Assembly (NCBI GenBank): GCA_963682055.1
Contig: OY821751.1
Coordinates: 868,001 to 932,000 of the forward strand
DNA length: 64,000 nt
Origin: Primula veris
Taxonomy: Eukaryota > Streptophyta > Magnoliopsida > Ericales > Primulaceae
Direction: 5' to 3'
Shown: positions 54,983-64,000 of the stretch, piece by piece
How positions within the stretch are numbered: the stretch's first letter is position 1
How the letters are laid out: the number at the start of each line of letters is the position of its first letter
Position numbers and translations under genes: made by a program
Notes under the pieces: generated by a model
Database searches by the model: none
The model's input: the letters and a program-made list of their open reading frames with translations, nothing else
What the model was told of the DNA's origin: nothing

Positions 54983-57303
54983 TTGGCTTCTTCTGACAGC
55001 AATTAAAAAAATGGGTAATATTTCCTTAAATTGTTAATTATATGATTAAGTCATGTTATATAAGTTCATTGTGGTTTGAATATATATATATATATACATA
55101 TATATATTTATCTAATTTGATGATTTATTGGTATATTATTAGTCTTTTTATTGCCTTTCAGTGATGTGGTTTTTTTTTTTTAAATTTTCTGGGTTTATTA
55201 TCAAATCCTGATGTTATTTTCTGTATTATTAGTTTATTACAAAGATTTAAAATATTATTTGAATATTTTAGACTAGTATTTTAGGTCAACACTTTAGAGC
55301 TTGATTTTTTAATTTAATTTTCTAATTGGTATATTATGATATTTTATGTCTTTTAGTGATGAGGGTGTTCTTTTTTATTTTCTGGATTTAATATCAAATT
55401 CTGTTGTTAATGATAGATTGATAGTGAAAATATAAATTCTATGTTATGATTATTTTTATTTTCTTAAAATTAAAAAATAAAAAATCAATCTTTAAACTTT
55501 AGAGTACCCTTTTATCTACTTTGTAGTCTCTAATGATAGTGAAAATAAATATTCTATATGATGGGTATTTTTAGATTCTTAAAAAAAAATCGATCTTTAG
55601 AAACCCTTTTATCCACTTTGTTCTAAGAAGTAGTCTCTAATGGGCTTTTTTTTTTTAAAGAAAAATTAAGACTAATACTTTAGGGTAGAGCTTGAATATA
55701 TGTTTATCTAGTTGGACCATTTATTGTTTTATTATAGTCTTTGATTGCCTTTCTATGATGAGGGTATATTTTAATTTTCTGGATTTAATATTAAATCCTG
55801 ATGTTAATGATTGTGAAAATCTAATTTATATGTGATGGGTATTTTTATTTTCTTAAAAAGATTCAAAGTAGTCTCTAATGGGATTTTAATATTTTTTGGT
55901 TTTTGATTGTATATTAAGATTAATACTTTAGGTTAGAGCTTAATATTAAGCTCATAGTCTTGCTCTGTTGCAGCTCTTAAGCAAATAAGTTAGGTTGTTT
56001 ATTTGGCATATAACTATATAAGCGGAAAATCCGAAATTGTTACCTTTAGAACTTGCGAACTGTCAGAACCTTGTCATTGAAAATGTCCATGCATTAAGGC
56101 CGATGTTTCTCTCGTAGTCTATACGAAAAATTAGATTTAGTTTGTTATAGTTGATTTCCACTCTGTGATCGTACTGTTAAGTAAGTTAGTACTCGAGCCT
56201 CGAACAAACGTGGTAAAATCCGCTCGAGTCTACCAACGAATATTTGCAATTTACCAGAGATAATAATTAAAGCTAAGTACTATTTTGATTGAAAAATACA
56301 TAATGTCCTAAGACCTCAAGACAGGGGGTATTATATATCTATAGTATTTCTAACACCAATCCCAATCTGATTAGAAATTTAAGCTATAACCTGTCTAAAA
56401 GAATCCTAATCTAACTAGGAACGCAAATAATACTAAAGTTCCTAACTAGAATTAAAAAAGGATTAATATTCTAAAGTTCCTAATCAAGACAGGAAAAGGA
56501 AAACTAAGCTTCCTTGCTCTGTAAATCATAGATGAATTTCTCCGCAAGCTTGTCCGTGCCACTTCTTACATCTGTATTGTGTTTTTAATAACCATAGCTG
56601 TTAATGATCTTTTGGAGAAGTACTTTTTTTTACAGATTCAAACGCATTTAAGAAACTCTTTTCTTCACTCTGATTTCAAGAGTAGACTTATGCACTAAAC
56701 GCATAGATCATGGATTTGTTTGAATGCAGCTTTTAAGCAAATAAGTTGGCTTATTTAAGGCTGGGTACAAAGCTGGCTCATAGTCGATCATAAAAATTAC
56801 AGCCAAACAAATAAGTGTTTCTCACCCTTTAGTTAATACTTAATACTAACATTAGAATGAGATTCTAAAATCTGGGAATCATTTCGAGTATCATCGAGTA
56901 AAGCAGCATTGAAACTGTGTCAAACGCTGCCTTTTATCTGTTTTTAGCATAGGAAAAATTCTCTCATCCTCTGCATTTTGTTTACCCCATGTTTTCGTTT
57001 GAATGAGAATTGAACATAGACGATAATTGTTGTATCTTATTTGCACTTGTTTCTTATTGCAACATTGTTATGTCTTTGGTAGCAAAGAAATGCTTGATAA
57101 GTCGTAATCAACAAATTTACGATATTTAGAATATACTTAGACTGAAATCTCAAAAAACTCTTTTCATCTTTGCTTTCACAGGTCGATTGCTACTCTATTT
57201 TACATTGAACAGGATCAACTTTTGAATTTCTGGTTTAGTTTATTCGCTTGATCAATCGATGATATATAAGTAGTCGCTAACTCGCTTACGTAATATTGTC
57301 GCG

Positions 57304-58611
57304 ATGTGGAAATTTGCATCCAACTGTTTAGCCGGCACCAAACCTAAAAAGGATTCCCAAAAAAAGAATGAATCTATAGAAATATCGGACGACGAAGGAT
57401 CGTCTATATCTAGCAAAGATGAGGGTCTCGAATGCCCTATATGTTGGGAATCTTTCAATATAGTCGAAAACGTGCCATACGTACTATGGTGCGGTCACAC
57501 ATTATGTAAAAACTGCATTCTCGGGTTACAATGTGTAGTTTTCAAATTACCAACTTTACCTCTACAACTGCCTCTCTTCATCTCTTGCCCTTGGTGCAGC
57601 GTCTTATCTCCACGTGTGGTCATAAGGGGAAATCTAAGGTTTGTTTTGCATCATTCATTTACACCTTCTGTTTCAGTTTTTAAAAAGTTTTTTTCCTGTA
57701 AAAGGTGGACTCCATTCGGTTGGCACCTCAAAGAGTAGACACTTTAGTCTTTTCCAAACCTCAAAATCTAAAGCTTATTTGCTTCAAAGCTCCGCCAAAT
57801 AAGCCTTTATTTAGTGAAATCAAAAATGGAAAATTGGTCAGCAGTTGGCTAGTTTGATATTATTGGATCAAATTCCAATTAGGTTGATCTGGACCCTTCA
57901 TAATTGTAGAGTAGTTATAATTGAAGTATTACTATATCACTTGGAATTGGGTACTATCATACGTTCCGGTAAAAGAAATCCTTCTTGCTGTGAGTGGTTT
58001 AAAGTTATACTTACTTAAACAAACCAAAGCAATTGATACAAATTTAAAAGAACAGCTACTAAACTGCTTTTGTAGCTAAATAAACTGTTCCCCTCCATAT
58101 TCTGCGCCCTTGTCGACGACATCGTTGCTAATTGATCTGAGTCCTTCAGAACTCTAGCAGAATGATAATTAAAGAGATATTTCTCCTAACTGGGTATTGT
58201 TACAGGTTCCCTCGTAAGAACTTTTTCTTGCTTTGGATGATAGAGAGTAAGAATGGTGATAGAGCAAAGTCTCACTCTACCTTATGCAGCGATCATCAAA
58301 CAATGAGCCATGCTTATGTAAGTAGAGGCATATATAATCACCACTCAGACCCATCTAATTCGAATCATAATAATATTCACAGGAGAATTGATGTGTCCCT
58401 AAGAAAGTCTCTTGTGTTCTTTGTTCATTTGACTTCGAAGTTCCCGTTGGTGCTTATTTTTCTCCTTATCGTGATGTATGTTATTCCTGCTACTGCGGCC
58501 GTCTTGGCGGTGTATATACTCATCACTATCCTTTTCGCGTTACCAGCGTTTGTTATTTTGTATTTTGCGTATCCTAGTCTGGATTGGCTGGTGAGGGAGA
58601 TTATTGATTAA
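57304..58611 (+). CDS. RING-finger protein with C-terminal membrane segments
   Basis: Two coding exons, 57304-57638 and 58206-58611 (TAA), joined in codon 112 (AG|G, giving NLRFPRKNFF), 246 aa. The C3HC4 RING uses C44, C47, C63, H65, C68, C71, C95 and C98 (CPICWESFNIVENVPYV, WCGHTLCKNC, CPWC). Two or three hydrophobic segments lie at about 178-236, so the protein is probably a membrane-anchored E3 ubiquitin ligase with a cytosolic RING. The MWKFASNCLAG start and WESFNIVENVPYVLWCGHTLC match a conserved plant RING/U-box family of unknown substrate. The spacing between C71 and C95 is longer than in a standard RING, which is normal for this family. A leader exon ends in the acceptor at 57181. Confidence 0.92.
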
Positions 58612-60725
58612 AGACTCTACTTGGCTACTTGTACATAAATCCTTTCGCAGCCTGTTTTGGTCTGTTTAGATCAATTATATTTGTGGATTTCGTAATACTG
58701 GGACCAGAAGAATTTGGCTGGTTGGCTTATGGGTTTCTTCGTGTTTGTGTAAAAATCCTGACCTAGTATTAGTTTGGGTTTTCGTGTAACATAGCGTTAA
58801 TTTTTGTGACAGGTTCAGATTCTATAATATGGTTTTTATGAACTTGATTCAAGTGAAATCAGTTTTTCTCATTCTTTGTGAATACAGCTTTTCTTTTCTT
58901 CTCTTACTTGTCTTTGTCCTCTTCTCATCTTTCCATTTTTGACAGATGGTTTTATTGTCCATTTCCTTTCTTTTGAATTTCGACATGCATCCTTGTTACA
59001 CCCCGAGGAATGCCACATATTGGACTCCAACATTCTCCCAACTGTGTATCAACACTAAAACTTCGCAAAGCTAAACGTTGAGTGTTTGGTAAGTATATTA
59101 TCATCAAACAGAGAGAAGTAAAACCAAAGTAAAATCAAAATTATGTAGTTGAAATAAATGAAAATATGCCATTTTCTACAAGTACATACCGGTTTTCAAT
59201 CTGTTTAGTTGTACTATTTTGCAGCATAACTCATTTTTAATGAGAATTGCAGATTCCATGCTCAAGAAAATGCAGTGTTGATACATGAAAGGAAACACAA
59301 TGCTTCGAAAATAGTCGAGAATCATCGGGCTTTTTTTTGCTACCACTTTTAAGCACCGAAATGCTTAGAATGCTTTGAAATATTACTATATTACTAATTG
59401 ATATAAAAAGTGCCGAAAAAAATTGCTTCAACACCGAAACACTTGTAAAAGAAGGAAAACGTCTGGGACCAATATCGGATCCATCTCATAATCAGAATTT
59501 ACAATTCCTTTTTGAAATTTACACAGGTTACATATCATCATGGATTCTTAATAATTATAAAAGTAATAGAACGGCACTTAAAGGCTTCAACCAAGCATAA
59601 GTTGATTTGATGGCAAATATTGGCTGCTAAATAAACGCTTGTTTGGTTGCAATGTATATCATAATAATTTCTTTTTCACCTTAAAATTGCAATAATTAAA
59701 TGGCCAGCTTTAACGATGGGACTTTCTGGTTTTGACCTGCAAAAGTTTAGTCCAAACTTAAAATCATACTGAAATAAGCCAACTTATTTGCTTAAATCTG
59801 TGCCAAACAAGTTCTCCATGATTTGCATCATGAAGATGAACACTCCTCTGCAAATACAACAAACACACAATGACTTCAAAATCGATAAGTTCAAAAACTG
59901 GCAAAAGAATTTATTCGCACCTTTAAATGTTTCTAATAAAATTGTACACATACAAATCGCTATACATAGACCAAACAAGTTTCCAATTTCAAAGAACTGC
60001 GTACCAACTGATCTCAATTACCAACTAAGAAAATGATCACTGTGATATGAAATTCAAAAAAAGACTGAACAAAATAAGAGGAAAACAAAAAATCCTGGAT
60101 CTAATGGGAATCTTGGAAAGAGCTCGAAGTTCTAACTTTCTGTGTACCAACACGAAAATCTCCAATATCTATTCTCTCACAGTTGCTTTTGCTTCTGCTT
60201 TTGTGCTAGAGCTCATTATTTTCCATATCTTGCAGAATATTTCAATGTACCAATAATCCTAATTGGCACGGATCTTGGGAGAGCAAGTATGTACCCTTTT
60301 GTCCTACCACCAATTAGGGGGAAATGGATATTCACATCCACTTTGGCAGGTTTATCATATAGAACTCCATTACTCAATGTTGCATCTCTAAACTACCGTT
60401 TTTGGTCAACTTAGAACAAATCCGTCAGATTGAGTCAAGTTTTGGCAGTTTTGAGTTATATTCAAGGGTCCTTCAGTCATTTTAAAAAATAAATGCTTGT
60501 TTTTCATCCACTTAATTGACGGATTGTACTAAATTGACCAGACGGTAGTGCAAAGTACATATTGAGAAATTGGCAGTAGAAGCTACCAACTCGAATATGC
60601 GTGACAGTACAGAATACTAAACCCTGAGAAGCCTCATTTAGGTCGCTTATCAACAAATTCTATGTGGCTCTTTCTCTGACCCCGTGTTTGGCTCTAAACT
60701 CCTCTTTTTGTGAAATTTCTAATTA
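58612..60725. other. Convergent region between RING and GAUT genes
   Basis: It holds the 3' UTR of the RING gene (to about 58900) and the 3' flank of the GAUT gene. One MITE copy is at 59637-59813. The open frames at 59237-60414 have no recognisable products. Confidence 0.4.
59637..59813. mobile_element. GTTTGGTTGCAGCTT-family MITE copy
   Basis: It starts GCTTGTTTGGTTGCAATG and ends CTTAAATCTGTGCCAAACAAG, inverted ends around 177 bp. Confidence 0.65.
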
Positions 60726-61007
60726 CTACTCCAATATGTGACAATTCCTAACAAAATCATTGGAGTAATTTATGTATCTAGTCCAAAAAGGTCGAAGGTT
60801 TTCAAACCCGATTTCGAGCCAAGGTTTTGATTGGCCGTTGTAGTGAATAACTGCAGCTTTTTCTATGCTTTCTATTTTTGTATTTTTCTGGTAGCCCAAA
60901 CCAAGCATGTGCCAAGATGAGTCGATTGCTTTAACGTGATCTTTAAACGCTATTAATGCGGGTGGCAATGTGCCCAGTTTCCATATCGTCAAGTGAGACT
61001 TCAAATT
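60726..61007 (-). CDS. GAUT13/14-like galacturonosyltransferase, last exon (partial)
   Basis: The exon starts after the acceptor TTGCAG (61009-61008) and ends in TAG at 60728-60726, 93 aa. LGTLPPALIAF, SWHMLGLGYQ, AAVIHYNGQSKPWLEIGFE and RPFWTRYINYSNDF are the C-terminal end of GT8 galacturonosyltransferases; the closest pattern I know is GAUT13/GAUT14. These Golgi enzymes add galacturonic acid in pectin synthesis. The HxxGxxKPW-type motif (HYNGQSKPW) near the metal/UDP site is intact. The preceding exons were not found in the remaining 3 kb, so they are either beyond the right edge behind a long intron or lost. Confidence 0.85.
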   Translation of the reverse strand, partial: NLKSHLTIWKLGTLPPALIAFKDHVKAIDSSWHMLGLGYQKNTKIESIEKAAVIHYNGQSKPWLEIGFENLRPFWTRYINYSNDFVRNCHILE

Positions 61008-61263
61008 CTGCAAGATTAACAGTTTAACTAGTGAATATAATGTCTTTAAAGAAACTTTACAAAGCAAAAACTAGCCAAAGATAATTTACAGACGACTTAT
61101 ATAGGATATAGCAATAAGTCAAGAGGGCGATCTTTCTATCACTTTAATCAAACACTGACGGTAAACATTGTAATTGACAGTATTTAAAAGCAAATTCTGC
61201 AAGATTAGCCGTCCCATTTATAATTTCATTGGTGTTTATGAAGAAAAAAAAAATAGACTTAAA

Positions 61264-61627
61264 GCCTTGTTGGTTACAACTCTTAGTCTCATTTTTGCTT
61301 AAAAGCTGGATTAATGGACTGAATTTGGTTGATCAGTTATATGTTCAGGTGTTCTGGAAAAAAAGAGAGAAACTTTGAGCTGGAAGAACCTAAGCTTTTT
61401 CCTCAACTTCAAATATCCAACTTATTAGCTTATAAGCTGCAACCGACGCCCCATCTCTTTTTCAGCTTTTCAAACAAATCTGGATTTTTGGTACAGAGGA
61501 AAATCCTGGGTTCATTCAATTTAAAGATTCTAGCCTTTTCAGGCCATAAAGCGCAGCTGAAGCTGGTTAACCGAATGTAGTCTAACTCTAAAAAAAATCA
61601 CACTTAAAAGCTGCAAACAAACAAGGT
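61264..61627. mobile_element. GTTTGGTTGCAGCTT-family element, long copy
   Basis: It starts GCCTTGTTGGTTACAACTC and ends TTAAAAGCTGCAAACAAACAAGG. The middle carries the family phrases TTTGGTTGATCAGTT, TTTGAGCTGGAAGAACC and TTAGCTTATAAGCTGCAACC, the last being an internal right end, so this may be two nested or adjacent copies. Confidence 0.65.
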
Positions 61628-62232
61628 TTGAATGTAAAGGCACCATCAACCTCGAGCTGCGATAACTATATCAGCCAAGGGCTGGTTATTATGCCACATT
61701 GAAAACAATTAATTTTTGCCACTGTTTAGCTTACTGCCTGGCTGTTCTCAAGCCAGCCAGCTCGGCCAGCGGCAATAAGAGTTCTACTACTAAAAAAAAG
61801 GATTTTATAAAAGAAAAGGACTTTATTATTTAAGGAACGAAATTTTACCGGCTTTACAAATTTTAGGTTAAAAACTGTAATTTGTCTTACTAGCAACCGC
61901 CTTGTTAAAAGATTCTGTAAAACCTTTATTTTACGGCATCAAAAACCATAACTCCTACGAAAGAACATAAAAGCAATTAAGAGATCAAACATGTGGCACA
62001 GCTTGTTAAGATATGTTTGATTTTGTAAGTTGATAGCAATCTGTCAGTATTGTTGGAAAAAAAAACCTTTGGTTTTATTTTGTTTTGAATGCAATTAAGT
62101 TGTAGGAGTTTCAAAATATTAATATCCCCATATTGATGGCTTTCATGAGTTACATTTTAAAAGACACTTTTCAAGACAAAGAAAGGAGATACATCATACA
62201 CACATACACACACAAACACATGCATACATATA

Positions 62233-62420
62233 GAGAGAGAGTACCGCACCACCAACGGCCCGACCGTGGCTCGGTGCCGTTTCCGCCGAGTCACATGCGA
62301 TAGACGTTGTACCTTGGGAACGAAGTGCCCCATTTAGCCAGAAGCAGAGGTGGCGGGGCAAATATCGTTTAAGGGAAACTGCTTGCAGTTACCTCGTCTC
62401 GGACTTTAGTCCATTTCGGT
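62233..62420. other. GC-rich island of unknown origin
   Basis: About 190 bp are clearly more GC-rich than their surroundings (CCAACGGCCCGACCGTGG, GCCGTTTCCGCCGAGTCACA). A plus-strand frame is open for about 75 codons but shows no motif I recognise, and no start or splice sites stand out. It may be an exon, a retroelement fragment or a small RNA locus. Confidence 0.3.
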
Positions 62421-64000
62421 ATCATTTACATTATTTTATGTTAAATGTTGTAATTGATGATTTATATATTTGAGGAAACCATTTTTCTGTTTATTTGTCC
62501 ATTTCTTTTCCGTAGAAATTATTGTGTTTATTTACAACGTACCCAACAATCTTAAACGATATTTTTTTTTATGTTTCGTACGTTAATACAATAATTTTGG
62601 TGTTTGGATAAACAGGAAAAAATTATTTCCGTGGCTAAGACAATTCTTTGAAAAATCAAATTTCTAACAAAACTTGGTTTTAAGAATTTGGTGTTTCCGG
62701 TTGAATTGTCGAAAGCGGTTTTCGTTGTTTTACCTTGTTTGGGATTTTTGTATAAATCCCTTTTACGGTTTTAAACCATCCATTATGTGTAGTGTGTATG
62801 CTTTTTGTGTATATTTGTGTACATGTTTAGTGATGTTTTTGGTTGTATCACGTTGGTGTTAATATTTGTGTTTCAATTGGGTTGGTACTCTTTCTCTTGC
62901 TCTGTATAAGTTGCTTTAAGCTAATAAGCTGAAACTGTTAGGTTGCTCAAAAAGGTTTGGTTAATAATATAGTAGCAGCATCATTTCATTTGATGATTTG
63001 GGCATCTGAGTAAGAAAAGGATACTAAACGAGAAATTTTTTGCCAAGGCCTGCAACAGTGTCACTCATTTTTCCTAAGAAAGCAGGTTAGTAGTCAAATG
63101 TGAAACCGGTATTTTAATCTTGTGTAAGTTACATTCTGTTATTTATGACTCCAATATTAAAGAGCAATGAGAATAATTTGTTAATATTAATTCTATTGAC
63201 TATTGGTAAGTACGGCTTCTTCTTTGTTTCTGGAAAGCCAAATACTGGTTTGATTAGTTTGATTTGGTAGCCTATATTTATAAGTGTGACTTTTAAATAA
63301 CGAGATGTATTTATTGACATCTATTTTTATGAGCAATCTGATAGGAGATTGTATTATATTATTAATGTATATATGATATCATGGGTTTTGATATGTAACG
63401 CATGAGATGTAGTTGTGAATATATGTGACCATTTTCATTTATGGTGAGTATTTTGAGCTTAATATATTTCCTAGATTATATTGTTAGTACAATTATCACA
63501 AGTCCTACCATCAAACTCCAGTTTACGTTGGTTTTTGAATATCAGCAGTTTACTGCTATTCTTTAGTCTGTTCCCTCGAGTTCGAGAACCATGACATACT
63601 CTAGCATATTCCATGTATTTGAAACATTAAAACTCCTTAAATGGTCTAAGATACTACTCACCAGTAATATAACAAATTACTTATCTTTTAGAAGGATAAA
63701 CTTTTAGGTGACAGGTGGGATTGACATGTTTGTGGGATTGACCCGTATATTTGAATTCATTACAATTGCATTATATTTTGGTGACAGATGCTTGTTGATT
63801 ATTTGTCATGCGTATAACTGTCATTGGCATTCTAATTAGTTGGGAATAATCATTTAGTAGCAATTTGAAACGGCTTATTAAATGCTTTATGAGTTACATT
63901 CTGAAAATGGTGGCCCCATTTATTTGATTTATGAAATAGTTTTGGTGTGCTGTTACTATAATAAATAATGATATTTATTTTATAGTGAAGCTTTTTATTT

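Larger units (their letters stand above)
52371..57303. other. Divergent intergenic region between PTEN and RING gene
   Basis: This region holds the 5' flanks of both genes. A splice-like CTTGGCAG|GTAAAG at about 52410 suggests a PTEN leader intron, and CTTTCACAG|GTCG at 57181 an acceptor in the RING gene leader. Repeats: a block with GCTTCGCCCCTGC at 53150-53345, a long-inverted-repeat MITE at 54465-54700, TA and GA microsatellites at 54928-54982, and GCAGCTTTTAAGC fragments at 55965-56120 and 56725-56810. No further coding exon was found; the 53529-53717 frame is not recognised. Confidence 0.45.
61008..64000. other. Intron or 5' side of the GAUT exon; no gene recognised
   Basis: No further GT8 exon was found on the minus strand. 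Contents: a MITE at 61264-61627, a CA/GA-rich microsatellite at 62195-62232, a GC-rich island at 62233-62420 and AT-rich sequence to the end. If the GAUT gene is intact, this is one long intron. Confidence 0.4.

Noticed and set aside
59237..60414. Several small frames between the RING and GAUT genes
   Set aside because: They overlap a MITE and 3' flanks; no start context, splice signals or motifs.

Overview
This window is nuclear DNA from a flowering plant, almost certainly a eudicot. It is very AT-rich, its genes have short exons and GT-AG introns, and it contains plant-specific families (PHO1, VTI1, EDR2-C, UGT708-like, GAUT) and many plant transposon fossils. I cannot name the species from sequence alone.

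Layout. (1) 1-1366: first exon of a PHO1-like SPX gene on the minus strand, running off the left edge. (2) 1367-14030: a repeat-rich intergenic region with CACTA-type and long-inverted-repeat MITEs, two CGGTTT arrays in opposite orientation, a 1.2-kb-spaced direct duplication, a tRNA-derived SINE, a 225-bp dimeric minisatellite with a Stowaway-like insertion in its last unit, and a tRNA-Ala(TGC) gene whose 5' flank is duplicated. (3) 14446-19692: a retroelement fossil, then a complete five-exon VTI1-type Qb-SNARE gene (minus, 220 aa) whose last exon is overlapped by a misleading plus-strand reading frame. (4) 19693-27667: transposon graveyard, with a 5'-truncated LINE with target duplication, a second LINE-type RNase H fossil, a 0.5-kb fold-back element, and two tandem Helitron-like copies, one interrupted by a small MITE.

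(5) 27677-36367 is the most striking part: a complete 8,691-bp Mutator-like element flanked by a perfect 9-bp target duplication (CTTTAATTA). It carries two genes on the same strand: a four-exon plant-mobile-domain protein (666 aa), and an intronless FAR1-type zinc-finger / MULE transposase / SWIM / OTU-protease fusion of 898 codons, broken by one in-frame TAG at codon 450. The same class of 21-bp palindrome occurs near both ends and in front of the transposase gene, and a degenerate telomere-like CCCTAAA array lies between the two genes.

(6) 36368-64000: ordinary host genes with transposon-filled introns. These are an EDR2-C/DUF1336 protein (plus, nine coding exons, one GC-AG intron), an intronless UGT708-like glycosyltransferase (minus) with an abnormal PSPG box, a PTEN phosphatase (minus, seven exons), a membrane-anchored RING-finger protein (plus, two coding exons), and the last exon of a GAUT13/14-like galacturonosyltransferase (minus). 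A short-inverted-repeat element ending in TTTGGTTGCAGCTT-like sequence is scattered through this half and fills several introns.

The host genes are functionally unrelated (phosphate transport or sensing, vesicle fusion, lipid signalling, glycosylation, ubiquitination, pectin synthesis). The only module whose parts clearly belong together is the Mutator-like element. All exon boundaries were read by eye from splice signals, frame continuity and family similarity. No database search was run.
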